From Mermis nigrescens (Eukaryota; Nematoda; Enoplea; Mermithida; Mermithidae), in NCBI GenBank assembly GCA_036768485.1, contig JAVLUZ010000193.1, forward strand, positions 124,001 to 188,000: a stretch of DNA of 64,000 bases. Reading direction: 5' to 3'. Of the stretch, positions 22,758 to 34,180 are shown piece after piece; position 1 is the stretch's first letter, and every line of letters starts with the position of its first letter. Made by a program: the position numbers and the translations under genes. The notes beneath the pieces are model-generated. The model saw nothing but the letters and a program-made list of their open reading frames with translations. It searched no databases and was not told the origin of the DNA.

Positions 22758-23022
22758 CATAGGTGGGCAGCACCGAAATTCTGGGGGTTGTAAAAATTTC
22801 TGGGGGGGGGGGTAAAATAATTTTTAAAGGTCAAAAAATGGTCTTAAAAGTGGTCGTATGGCAAAAAAACACTATTTTTCGACGTTTCTCATCAAGCTCT
22901 ATCCATTGGCATCAAAAAATTGCTAAAAAAGCAAATAAATTTTCTGGGGGGGCTATTTGATTTCTGGGGGGTATTTCAACTTCTGGGGAGTGCATACCCC
23001 CAACCCCCCGCGCCCATGTGTG
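22758..23022. mobile_element. hAT-like MITE, family A
   Basis: Ends CATAGGTGGGC / GCCCATGTGTG; perfect 8-bp duplication CTCACCAC (22750-22757, 23023-23030). It lies about 130 bp past the donor of exon 11. Confidence 0.85.
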
Positions 23023-23148
23023 CTCACCACACGCAGGCAAGACAAAAAAGCCAAAAGAGAAAAATTTTGTATGGGCAATAAATCAGTTTGATGTTAGCTT
23101 TATATAAATGCATCGAAACATCTAAAAAATTCAAGAAATTAAAACTAC

Positions 23149-23232
23149 GGGTTTTAACTCTTGGAGGTTCAACTGATTCCTCCATGAAAGGAATTAAACT
23201 GCGATTTCGTTGGGGGCTAATTGTGTGGGCTA
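23149..23232 (-). CDS. receptor gene, exon 11: linker
   Basis: Acceptor GAGTATGGCCCCTTCACAG; donor ACCC|GTAGTT (weak). The 84-nt exon is phase 1 in and out and so fits between exons 10 and 12. It reads AHTISPQRNRSLIPFMEESV and then EPPRVKT, a polar, Pro-containing stretch without Cys that joins directly to LFPAAIYLQLDYRVDC. The weak donor is the main doubt. Confidence 0.45.
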
Positions 23233-23787
23233 CTGTGAAGGGGCCATACTCGTACACGAACAAACCGTACAATGTTATTCAACTTAATATTAATGGGGGA
23301 CGGGTCGGTGTCAATTGGGGGACATGCCAGTATCAATGAAAATTTTGCAAAATGCCATAGAAATCCATGAAAAATTATAGGAATAAACGCCAATTGCCCA
23401 AAAATCGAGAGTGGTAAAAACCATCTCTGTCTCTGGAGGAAGAGGAGGTCGACCGACTAATAGGGATCCTCCAAAACACACCAGTTTATTAAATTATCGA
23501 AACTAAAGAAAAACGGACGGTGGGCTGAAATGAAAAAGATCGAATAAACGACGTGGAATACGTGCAACAGGGGGGACGTTGGGTCGCCCCATCTTCCTTT
23601 CCTCCAAAGTCCGAAACATGTTGAACCCCCTTCCTTCGATTTCTGGCAGAAACTTTAGCTCTTCGGCCAGTTTTTGGCCAAAGAATTTAAAGTCACTTAC
23701 CGCCCAAAATAAAATGGCCGAGAACCCCTCGTAGGCGAACATGTATTTCTAAAACCGGTCATTTAAAAATTTTGTCAATATACGCAC

Positions 23788-24159
23788 AGCCGTCGGAATC
23801 CTTGGCCGGACATGGCGAACCCTTTGTGACCGACATCAACGGCCTGGACAGATTTTGGTTGGCCGTAGAAAGCGCGTGACACAAAGTGGCGAATCGCGAG
23901 CCGTCTTCGGTGCACACCTCGCCAATCCGATCGCTCGATTCCATCCTACGCGAGGGCGCCATGTAATCTTTGCCGCGGAAAACGCTGCTAAGTAAGATGA
24001 AGGGTGTCGAATGCGCCGCCGAGCAATCGTCGGCCGTCAACGCGTCGCAAATTTCGCCGAAACCGGGCGACGGCGCCGAATTTTTTCTGACGCAGCCGGT
24101 CAGCTGACCCAAGCCGGACGCGCATACGTCGGCTCGTCGGCACTTACGACCATAACTTT
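23788..24159 (-). CDS. receptor gene, exon 10: Cys-rich / Kazal-like
   Basis: Acceptor AATCTGTCCCCGCTTTGTTCAG; 372 nt, phase 1/1 if the GGCT|GTGCGT donor is used. Begins SYGRKCRRADVCASGLGQLT with Cys pairs, then EICDALTADDC, and later IGEVCTEDGSRFATLCHALS. The last has the Kazal signature (V-C-x3-G-x3-...-C-x-L-x3-A), closed by SPCPAKDSDG. Markedly more GC-rich than its surroundings. Kazal modules are protease-inhibitor-like or structural. A competing donor (GC|GTATAT) would break the phase with exon 11. Confidence 0.7.
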
Positions 24160-24204
24160 CTGAACAAAGCGGGGACAGATTTAGAGGAGTTGGCTGCTAG
24201 ACAC

Positions 24205-24470
24205 GCGCGTATGGGGATGGTTTTGGGGGTCCACTATAAACCCTTCTAAAATGGAAAAACCGGAAATTTTAAAAAATGAGGCAAAATTTAGGCCGAAAGT
24301 TGTGGCAAATTGACCATTTCCTTTAAATGACAGACTACGGAATAACTAGCATCAAGACCTACCTACCAGTTTTTGAGGAGGTCATATTGGCCAAAAAATC
24401 TAATTTTGACCTCCACCGGAGCGGCTGAACCCCTTCCCAGAGCGGCAACGCTGTGCGTCTTTTGACGAGA
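24205..24470. mobile_element. diverged MITE relic
   Basis: Member of the older group (AATGGAAAAACCGGAAATTTT, CCAGTTTTTGAGGAGGTCAT, CCCAGAGCGGC-ACGCTGTGC). Inserted just upstream of exon 10's acceptor on the coding strand. Confidence 0.5.
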
Positions 24471-25808
24471 TAAAGAATGGACTGTACATTGCAATGATTT
24501 ATGGCCATCAATTATCGTAATTTCTATAATTTTTTGTTACATTCATTCATCTTCTAGACAGCCGGCCAAATTTCTGTCATTTTTCTCGATTTTTAACATA
24601 AATTCTAGGAATTTCAAATGCCTCGCATAAATGATTCAAGATCAGAAGAGTACAAATGCAGAATATAACGAAGCAATTCGAGCCAGTTAACATCTTTCTA
24701 CTTATTTTGCACCAATTTTAGCTTGATTTAAAAACAAATTCAAGCACTTTTCCGCACAAAATTTCCGAAAGTTGTCAGGCTTTTTAAAATCATTGGCATG
24801 ATGATTTATTGCGAATAAAAATGGGCAACTAAAAACGGCCAAAAACTCTATTCTGCTTATGAATAGCAATTTTTAGCGTTCATTTCTGGCTGTTCGAAAA
24901 AATTAAGGTATCGCCTTCGCCTTACGAAAATCCTGGATCCATCACAGACACAAATTTGTACGTTTTATGCTATGAGCAAACATGATCTTGGGCTTAGTAT
25001 TGCATCGCTTGACTTTTTTAAAACAAACATAAATTAATATACCCCGAGCGTTCTATGATAATGCCTGATAGTTCGAAAACATAAACCTTTTTCAGCGCTT
25101 CGCGCCAAGTAGCCATTTCCGACTACATAAGTTCTTATAATTTATCTTTGAGTTTTGTATGTTTTAATTGTACAGAAGAAAGGGAATCGTCAGAAATATC
25201 AAAAAACGGTGTTGTCGCGCACACATCCTTCGAAATTTTATGAAATTTTGTGATAAAAAAAGACAAAAGCTGTAAAAATTATAATTTCTGAGCGAAAATT
25301 CGGCGCTTAGCGCTGAGACATTTGAGAAACTAATGCAAATAGGTATTTTAAATAAAGAAAACTACCCGTATTTGTAATTTAAAGCCCAACCTGCGTACAT
25401 TTAACGTATTAAAAACTGCGGCGCATAGTGCTAAGACTTTTCTTTGAATTTTTGCCTTTGATAAGATATGCTCAAATTGCTATTTTTCACACAGTAATTC
25501 TTAGCAGGAGATACATATAAAATATTTGCAGCAAAAAACTGCCCCCAACGTTTTTTTAACGAAAAACTTCTTCAAAACTCCAAAAATTCATAAAGACGTA
25601 ACATTCAGGATACTTTGCTAAAAATACGCCACATTTACCTTCTCTTCTGAACTGGCATTCTTAAAAACGCAGCTCAGAAAGTAAGAAGTAATGATTGCTC
25701 TGTCAAAAGAGTGCATTGGTTTGGTGAGAACCTTCAGACCTAACGAAAAAACGGTGGCTTTAGGATTACCATAATTGATTAACAATTTCTAAATAAATAT
25801 ATTTTGGT
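24471..25808. other. intron sequence with several GGCGC hairpins
   Basis: Part of intron 9. AAATCCTGGATCCATCAC (about 24930-24947) resembles the end of the CAGNGGCGGATC family. Hairpins at about 25094-25106, 25301-25315 and 25420-25433 resemble those in that family, so this is probably one or more decayed copies. Confidence 0.4.
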
Positions 25809-26432
25809 CAGCATCGGATCTAGGATTTTTGTAGGGGGCGGTATCCTAACTTTTTCCAAAACGGTCGAAAATAGGTCCGAAAATTCACTATTCACCACCA
25901 AGATTGCTTTTTGGCGTTTTACATTGCCCGATTTAATTTAAAATCATTTTTTGGCGCGGAAATTCCCCAAAAAATTTTGTGCGAAAAAATGATAAAAATT
26001 TCTTTGACCTCAGCGAAAATGAGGCGCGACGCGCCAGAATATATTTCAAATTAACGAGGACGGACACTTAAAGATTTGAAATGCAGCTGTACTTTATGCA
26101 CTTGTAGCATTTAAGGCGAATCGTTAAAAATTTTTAGAATTCATGCTCAAGAATGGGAGAAGACTAGCTTGAAATAGCTGTTTTAGGAGTCACAAGAATG
26201 TTTGCTGCTACAAAAACCTATTGCTGGTGCCAAAATATGGGGTCCAGGCCGCCAAGAAAGCGAATAAATGTACGAATCATCCGGTGCGAAGCGCCTGAAA
26301 AATTCGAGACATTATAGTAACCGACTGTCAAAAATCGTTACAAATTACATTATCTATTCCTTATCTCGCCGAATATTTCTAGCCAATAGGGGTAAAGGGT
26401 GGCCGCCCTCGCCCCCCTCAAATCCGCCCCTG
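25809..26432. mobile_element. hAT-like element, CAGNGGCGGATC family
   Basis: Starts CAGCATCGGATCTAGGATTT and ends AAATCCGCCCCTG; duplication ATTTTGGT/GTTTTGGT (7 of 8). Two internal GGCGC hairpins (26023-26035, about 26283-26292). Non-autonomous. Confidence 0.75.
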
Positions 26433-27580
26433 GTTTTGGTATGACAGAAGGGTGATTAACATTAATTTTCGGACAGAGTCCGGTATATCCCTGGCTAAAC
26501 GCGTGGATTAAAGGACTGATTTAACAAGAGATTCCTGACCCAAGCAGAGCTGAATCTCCGATAAGGTTATTCTTTGTATTGCTAACTACGCGATCGATAA
26601 GGCGATTTTTTAGACAGATACATATTTCCGCATAAGCTAGGCTGGTAAATACACAAAAAGATCATGCAATCATATTATCACAGCATGTCGTATGAACATG
26701 TCATATTGCCAAAAAAAATATCAGAATGGCCAAATAAAAAAGTGTGCAAGAAATCTTCCAAATAATTTTCGTTCTGCTTAATTAGGATTATTGCATTTAA
26801 ATCGATCGCTAAAGAAACCTTTGACTAACGGACCTCTAACTTCTGGTTCCGGATAGTCAGAATTCTTTGAACCCAGTTTCTGTAAGCCCCATCTTTTGTA
26901 GAATACATTCGCAAGTAATTTTGAAATCATGAAAAATCAATAGAACGGAACTCTAGAACAAATAGCAAATCGACCTGATTCTAATAACAATAAACAATAA
27001 AGTAGGGATGCTTTTACCGTCATGTTGAAGAAAAATTTAGATTTCACGTTTTAAGCAGAGATTAACTTATCAACGCGTTTGACTGAGCAACCTTTTTCTT
27101 TTTAGCTCGTAAAAAAGGTTGCTTACGTAGATATAACCCAGGGAAGTAATCAAAGGTACGAATGAAACATAGCAACTTTGATGTCTCAAATTTTCTCTTT
27201 CAAAAAACTTACTGTTTTGCGATACATACATATAACAGCCATTATCATTTAAAAATTGGGGATCCTTTTTTGTGGGCCACCTTGTGTATAAAACATATCT
27301 TTCAACAGAATGAAAGTACGCGTCATCATCGTTCTTCTGATCATAAAAATTAATGTACATGCGCGAAATACTGAGTGAAAATTTTACGATCCAAAACAAG
27401 AAATGTCTGATGCACGTAACGCATGTTACGAGTTGAATACTGCTTCCCAGTTTACAGGAAGAGCCTGCGACGCGGATTCCTACCCTTCATAAGCAAGAAA
27501 AAACGCATTCACCTTATATATTATTATAATATTTTAATCGTAAACTTTACAATTTTTCAGCCACAAATGTGTCAGTTGGT
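26433..27580. other. intron sequence, no feature recognised
   Basis: Intron 9 downstream of exon 9 on the coding strand. No transposon ends; the open frames at 27070-27399 and 27162-27353 are mutually antisense and lack coding signs. Confidence 0.4.
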
Positions 27581-27585
27581 CTTAC

Positions 27586-27790
27586 CGCATAGCTTGTACG
27601 ACAACTGATAGGCGTACATTATCGGACCATCTTCTCCACAAGTGCAAGTATAATTTCCAAGCTCTGTGTCCTGATTAAGGCGGACTACAACCCTGGTACT
27701 CCCATCTCCAGCTATCTCTTTTTTGAAAACAGCTCCACTAGGACTGTTAATAGCGACCTTAAATTTGGAGGCACTGTATATGCGTAATAT
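27586..27790 (-). CDS. receptor gene, exon 9: Ig domain, second half
   Basis: Phase 0 in (acceptor GCGAGGCATTAG, modest), donor TGCG|GTAAGA, phase 1 out. Strands run ASKFKVAINSPSGAVFKKE and then RVVVRLNQDTELGNYTCTC, with the classic D-x(2)-L-G-x-Y-x-C Ig motif, ending AYQLSYKLC. Same layout as exon 14: split by a phase-0 intron and closed by a phase-1 intron. Joined to exon 10 it reads KLC-E-SYGRKC. Confidence 0.8.
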
Positions 27791-28079
27791 CTAATGCCTC
27801 GCCTCATAGCCATACAAATAAAGCACATTGATTCCAAGGGAAGGATCAGCTCGCAAAATAACTCGAAAATGCCTTTTTTAAACCTAAAACCGTTAGAACA
27901 CGTCGAATAGACTATTTCCGATCTTTCAGACAATGCTCATTCTTCCTAGAACATAAAAACATGAAAGAGTCGAAAAAATATGAAAAACTGAGTATATCAT
28001 AGGTAGCGCGACAGCGCTACCTATAATATACTTGGCCATCCTTTTTTCTTATATCTTTTTGCAGCGAGTGCGAAATTCG

Positions 28080-30150
28080 TGTCCCCCCTCACAGCTACAA
28101 CGGCACATACGTGGGAGGTGCGGTTTTTTTAATCGATAAGTAATTAAGAAATTCAATGCCCATTTGTTTTGTTTACACTTTATACCGAGTTAGCAATGAG
28201 TGTGTAAAGTGTAAACCGAAAAATCAAATAATTTGCGAAGGGTTAATTTTTTAAATGTTGCTCCCGAGTTGTAGATTACGAATCGGAAGTCAAAATTTCT
28301 TTACACTCAATGGTTGTTACACAAAAGTGTAAAGTGTACGTGTTTTTTACTCTTTGCGTGTCCTTTAGCTTATCTAACTCAATTTCGGTTCCTGTGCAGT
28401 CCAATTAGTTTTATAATGTAGAGGGTTGCAAAATCTCAAAACTCTTTTTAACGCAATATTTCTTAATGTGATAGTTTTAGTGTAAAGGGTTCGAGACGAA
28501 AAACGAAATTTCTCCAGCTACTCCGCTAAGTAAGCGGAACATGCTAATTATGCTTGAAATGTGCCCTGACCTTAGCGTTACAGATCCTAGTTTATTTTGT
28601 TTCTATACACTCAATATTGCATTATTAGCACAAGTGTAAAGTTTTAACTGAGAAGCACTTTTGCGCTCGCAGCATTGGGTATCAAACAATTTGCGGAAAA
28701 CTAATTTTTATAAATGTTGCCCCTGAGTTGTAGATTACGAATCTGACCTTAAAATTTCTTTACACTCAATGGTTGTTGCACAAAAGTGTAAAGTATATAG
28801 GTTTTTTCTGTTAGCGTGTCCAAAAGCCTATCTAAGTCAATTTTGGTTTCTGTGCAGTCCAATTGGTTTTATAATGTAGAGGGTTACATTATCTCAAAAT
28901 GTAAAATTTTTTTCTCTTCTAACGCAATAATTCTCGATCTGTGATCGTTTTAGTGTAAAGGATTCGAGACGAAAAACGGAATTTCTACAGCTACTCCGCT
29001 AAGTAGGCGGAACATGCTAATTATGCTTAAAATGTGCCCGGACCTTAGCGTTACAGATCATAGTTTATTTTATTTCATTACACCCAATATTGCTTTATAA
29101 GCACATGTGTATAGTTTATATCAAACGATTTGCGGAGGGCCAAGTTTTTAAAATGTTGCCCCTGAGTTATAGATTATGAATTTCACTTTAAAATTTCTTT
29201 ACACTCAATGGTTGTTGCACGAAAGTGTAAAGTGTACGGATTTTTTACTGTTAGCGTGTCCCAAAGCTAATCTAACTCAATTTTGGTTTCTGTGCAGTCC
29301 AATTGGTTTCATAATGTAGAGGTTTTACAATATCTCAAGACTCAATTTTTTTCTCTTTACGCAATGTTTATTGATCTGTGATCGTTTCAGTGTAAAGGGT
29401 TCGAGACGAAGAACGAAATTTCTCTAGCTACTCCGCTAAGTAGGAGGAACATGCTAATTATGCTTAAAATGTTCCCTGACCTTAGCGTTACAGATCCCAG
29501 TTTAGTTTGTTTCTATAGACCCAATATTGCGTTATTAGTACAAGTGTAAAGTTTACACTGAGAAGCACTTAGAGCATTGGATATCAAACAATTTGCGGAG
29601 GGACAATTTTTTTCGAAAATGTTGCCCCTGTGTTGTAGATTACGAGTCTGACCTTAAAATTTCTTTACACTAATTAGTTGTTGCACAAAAGTGTAAAGAG
29701 TGCGGGTTTTTTACTGTTAGCGTGTCCCAAAGCTTATCTAACTCAGTTTTGATTTATGTGCAGTCCAATTGGTTTTATAATGTAGAGGGTTTCAATCACA
29801 CATGGGCGTGGGGGTCTGGGGGGTCTGGACCCCCCAGAAACCAAAAGACCCCCCCCCCAGAAATCAAAAGACCCCCCCAGAATTCAATTTTTGAAAATTT
29901 TTTTCGTTTTTTTCGCAATTTTTTGATGCCAATGGATAGTGCTTGATGAGAAACGTCGAAAAATGGTGTTTTTATCGCCATACCACCATTTTTAAGGCCA
30001 TTTTTGACCTTCAAAAAATCTTGGACCCCCCAGAATTTTCTTGCTGCCCACGTATGGTTACAATATCTCAGAACATAATTTTTTTTCACTTTTAACGCAA
30101 TATTTCTTGATCTGTGATCATTTTAGAGTAAAGGGTTCAAGACGAAAAAA
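28080..30150. repeat. satellite array, 440-465 bp period
   Basis: About four direct copies. TTACACTCAATGG-like starts at 28301, 28760, 29199 and 29664 give spacings of 459, 439 and 465. Shared words: GTGCAGTCCAATTGGTTTTA, GACCTTAGCGTTACAGATC, AGCTACTCCGCTAAG. Rich in GTGTAAAG, also frequent in the repeats at 8.1 and 54.9 kb. The fourth copy is split by a MITE. Confidence 0.9.
29797..30056. mobile_element. hAT-like MITE, family A, inside the satellite
   Basis: Ends CACACATGGGC / GCCCACGTATG; duplication GTTTCAAT/GTTACAAT (7 of 8). Comparison with the uninterrupted third satellite copy gives the empty site (TTTTACAATATCTCAAG) and fixes the element borders. Confidence 0.9.
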
Positions 30151-30231
30151 ATTGCACCCCCCCACCCACAATTTTGGCGCTGCCCACCTACGGATATATG
30201 GCCTGAAGTATTAAATAGAAGAAGGGGACTA

Positions 30232-30817
30232 GCAAAGAAAAATGCTCCGATGGAACAAAAAAGGTGAATATACTTAAATTTCTCCATTGTTACGAATGTA
30301 AAAGGAGGGTACTAGGTCAAATTTCCCTATATGCGCAGAAGCCATAGGAATGTGCTAAATAATTAGACTTCCTCTGAACAACGCAAAAATCGAAGTACAT
30401 TTTGCGGCCTGTGAAAAATGAGGAAGTAGTCACAAAACGTTTTTAAAGGTTTCGAAAAAGAGCATTGAAGACACTTCCATGACTATAAAATAATCACTGT
30501 ATTATTTATTCAATGAAATCTTGACCTTCCACAATGCTCTGGCGTAAAAGATAATAGTGTAAACTTTAAATAAATAAACAAGGCCAACTCAATAGTTTGC
30601 ATGAAAAACCGTAAAAAATGTCTCTAAATTTTCCAAAATAGAGTAATAAAAATACGGGCCATTGTAATCAAAATTACTACGGAAAATCTTCAGAAACGCG
30701 CATAGGCCGCAGAATATACTTCGATTTTTGCGTTTAGGGGAAGTCAAACTGTTTAACACATACCTTTTGCTTCTGCGCATGCTACCTTTTTCGTTTCATC
30801 GGAGCATTTTTCTTTGC
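30232..30817. mobile_element. TA-flanked MITE, GCTCCGATGGAAC family
   Basis: Inverted ends GCAAAGAAAAATGCTCCGAT; flanked by TA on both sides (30230-31, 30818-19), as expected for Tc1/mariner-type mobilisation. Long inverted arms with AAAATCGAAGTA... GCGGCC. Confidence 0.75.
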
Positions 30818-30819
30818 TA

Positions 30820-31655
30820 GTGTATATGTATATGAAGCAGGAACACGATAGAGTTATTGAGAATACGCTCTTTACTCGTAAACTTTATCTTGGGTAGAAC
30901 AATCACAAATCAACAGCTATGCATTGACCAGTCTGATGGGTTTTCCGGATAACTTTAAAGCTTTATTGCCTTGAACACAACTGTAAATGCTAAAATGGCC
31001 AGAATGAGACGTTTCGGCGCCGTCATTTTGGCGCCAAACTCTTTGTAATATTATTAATTATTTACATACATTTGATTAATTATTAAAGCATAATACAGAT
31101 TCTGAAAGCCCATTCAATTCTCTACGAGATGGTATAAATTACTTTTAGAATGTCTTCTATTTAGAGAGATAATTAAACGCATTTAAAAAGGCACTGGATT
31201 TTCTACAGTTTTTCAGTCGTACACAAATGAATACTCATCGGATCGAAAAGAACAATATGCTATTTTGTAGCTTGTAGAACCTGCTTTCTGAATATATAAT
31301 TTATTTTAAAATTTCTTTGAAATTTTGATCTAATTATAATAATTCATAAGTTGCTGGCGCCAGAACGGCGGCGCCACAGTGTCGTAGACCCTTAAATAGC
31401 GAAAATGCGACTACAGTGTCAATAGTCTGTTTCATTTATCTGAGTGCTTTTTCAGCAAATCTTTTCCGAGGCTAGGTCATTGTGAGATCAATGCAGCAAC
31501 ATAGGAAGGAGGGGTTTTTCAATAAGAATTTTTTACGGCATAATTTATTCTTGTCTTCAAAGATGACGTAAAATGCGAATGGATGGAAATCAAACATTCA
31601 GCTTGTCATAAATCGACCCTTAAACACAATAGACTATAATTTTAAACATCGCCGA
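30820..31655. other. intron sequence, no feature recognised
   Basis: Intron 8. Two GGCGCC-containing spots (about 31016-31034 and 31357-31375: CGGCGCCGTCATTTTGGCGCC, GGCGCCAGAACGGCGGCGCC) could be ends of an unrecognised MITE of about 360 bp. Confidence 0.35.
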
Positions 31656-31659
31656 AAAC

Positions 31660-31729
31660 TTCTGCTTAGCGTAGTGGTAGAACGTCTGATTGTCGTCGAA
31701 GCAACACGGGTTCGATTCTTGTTGCAAGA
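31660..31729 (+). tRNA. tRNA-like sequence, probably pseudogene or SINE head
   Basis: Has an A box (TTAGCGTAGTGGTAG) with a perfect D stem (GCGT/ACGT) and a B box (GGGTTCGATTC) with a T stem of five pairs including two wobbles. The acceptor stem has two mismatches, the anticodon stem one, and the variable loop is short, so an intact anticodon cannot be assigned. Confidence 0.3.
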
Positions 31730-31892
31730 TTTTCATTTAGCGCATTTACTGTAGTATGTCACAGCACTGTTTAGATGTTTTAATTAACTCTGTATGCAAG
31801 ATTTAGTGCATAAAAAATAAGAGAATGGTGGCCGCTCGCCCAATCAACTTTTCTGTCGAGGTAAAGTAAATCGCCTACTTAGGCATACTGTA

Positions 31893-32163
31893 CATACGTG
31901 GGCAGCAAGAAAATTCTGGGCAGGGGGTGCAAGATTCTTTGAAGGTCAAGAAATGGCCTTAAAAATGGTGGTATGACGATAAAAACACCGTTTTTCGACG
32001 TTTCTCATCAAGCACTATCCATTGGCATCAAAAGATTGAGAAAAAAAACGAAAAACATTTTCAAAAATTGAATTCTGGAGGGGGAAGTTTGATTTCTGTT
32101 GGGGAGGGTATTTTGGTTTCTGGGGGTGCATACCCGCACCCCCTCCACGCACGCCCAGGTGTG
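31893..32163. mobile_element. hAT-like MITE, family A
   Basis: Ends CATACGTGGGC / GCCCAGGTGTG; perfect duplication ATACTGTA (31885-31892, 32164-32171). Confidence 0.9.
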
Positions 32164-32639
32164 ATACTGTAGCCTTCAAAACAATTCACTGAAAAAGCTC
32201 TCGAATAAACGAAACAAACTATAGTTGATTGCAAGAATTTTTACCGGAAATTCTTGATTTTAATCTATTCTTGATCATACTTTACCTAACTTTCTCCACG
32301 AAACTTTGCCTATTCTCCCTTTAGCCCTCCTTATACCGTGCCCTATGCCGGAGGTTTAATGAATCACTTTATTGGCATTTTTTCTCTTCTTCCTTATCCT
32401 TGTGTCCAAAACTTTGTCTAGCCTCATTTTTGCTTCACTTACATCGTTTGAAATGGTCTAGCTTGATGAGAAGTTATATGCACAGTGGTAAAAAAATAAG
32501 AATTTTCTATTCAATATACAGTGATATCACGCAAAATTTAAATAGGAAAATAAGGTTCTAATATAAAATTAAGTGGTTTATTCCTGTCCAGCTTTTAAAT
32601 GCAACCCCTGGTCGTATTCAACGCAATAGGAATCTATTT

Positions 32640-32830
32640 TTTCTTGTTTTTGCATGGGTATCCACCAGGCGCCTATTCTTATGCATTGTAATAGTTTTTA
32701 GTCGTACCTCTTTCAAAGATAATTTTCACAGAAAATAACATACATATTTAGAAAAAGCATAAAAAATTGCACTAAATGAAAGGAATAATTGTCACAGCAT
32801 GTAAAGAATGTGTAGCTTAATATGGACTAG
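32640..32830. repeat. dispersed repeat, copy 1
   Basis: Similar to 48165-48340 in the same orientation (TCCACCAGG-GCCTAT-CTTA, ACATACATATT, AAAAAAT-GCA). No ends recognised. Confidence 0.55.
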
Positions 32831-33372
32831 GATGTTTTGCTATGATTGTGCACGTCGACTACAAAAACATGTTAGCAAACGGAGGGTTAAGTGACAAGAT
32901 ACTTTCACCTTCATGTGCATCGCCTTTTAGGTTCAGATCATAGATATGCAAGTGACCAATCTGGGGGCCAGTCGCAGAACTCTTTTGAGCTTGAAGAAGC
33001 TTCTTTTTCTGTATTTCTGACATTTATTAAGCTTTATTCCTCTTATAAAATTCTTTTATGCCCTCTGATTGAGCTTACCAAATCTTCGAGACGTATAGCT
33101 GGCCAAGACTTGCATACAATAATCTTTCTGATCTTTTAAATCTTTTGACCCAGCGGATTCCTTAAAGCTGCACTTTTACTTTGATCGTGATTTTTTTACA
33201 ATTGTTTACGCCTATTATATTTGCATGTACAACTTGATTTAGAACTCTCTTATTCGGGTATTAGGATCATCAATTCCGTTCATGGAACGGCTGGAAATTT
33301 TGGTTGGGGGGTCCCCCAGCCATTCAGGGGACTCCAATTTTTGGCCAAAAATGGCAAACCTGTCTAGCTAAC

Positions 33373-33744
33373 CTGTTCCGAACAGCGATCGCTAGCTTTG
33401 CATCCCATAAACATGCGACCATAACCTGGCACAATGCTCAGTGGCACCAGCCTTTCAAACATTAATTGCTCCAAACGATTTCTGAGCTTAAAATATACAT
33501 CGAAATAATTATTAGCGTCCATTGGCACTTCATTACACTCGCTCCATCTATAAATCTGAAGCCCAATGGCCAATCGCAAAGCTGTGTATTGCAACGAGGA
33601 GAATTTCATATTTAATAATCCATGATAAGTTTCAGTACGAGGGCATATCCCAATGCATGCGAAATTTGTTGAATGAATCTCCCCACACCTGAGTCTAAAA
33701 AGGCAGAATCCGCGAAGTAGTCTAAAATGCACGGATAACGTATT
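33373..33744 (-). CDS. receptor gene, exon 8: Ig domain, first half
   Basis: Open for 124 codons to donor GAACAG|GTTAGC (phase 0), which matches exon 9. The start is ambiguous: GTCGCTTAG at 33745 gives phase 0 and 372 nt; the stronger CTGCCTTTTTAG at 33695 gives phase 2 and 322 nt. Contains STNFACIGICPRTET, LQIYRWSECNEVP and VPGYGRMFMGCKASDRCSEQ. The Cys, the Trp about 40 residues later and the second half in exon 9 support an unusual, loop-extended Ig domain. Codon composition is clearly coding. Confidence 0.75.
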
Positions 33745-34059
33745 CTAAGCGACACTGAGCTGATAGCTCACAGTGACTGAGGATCATTCGATGCAATTAT
33801 AGAAAATTTTCGTGAGGTAGATGGAAAACGAATCACATCAGTTAAACACAAATATTATTCGGCTTGTAAACTGGCACATCGTTTGAAAAAACGCAAAATC
33901 TAAAGGAAAATCGAACTAAATGATAGCCTCATCATGAGAATGAGGTGGGACTACAAAGTTAAGCTCATAAAATTTTAAGGGCACATTGCTGCTGGATTCG
34001 ATTTACTATCATGAGGCCGACACTCAGCTGTTTCCGTTTTGATAATAAATTAGCATAAA

Positions 34060-34180
34060 ACAGCCCATCTAGGTTATACCGATTGGGGTGCACAACCGTT
34101 AACCTGGGCACAACCGCTAACATGGGCACGACCGCTAACTAGTGCATAATCGCTAACTAGTTTACTACCGCTAATTCTTA
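34060..34180. repeat. short tandem repeat, about 19-bp unit
   Basis: Five to six degenerate copies of GCACAACCGCTAACNTGG; later copies drift to GCATAATCGCTAACTAG. Confidence 0.8.
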
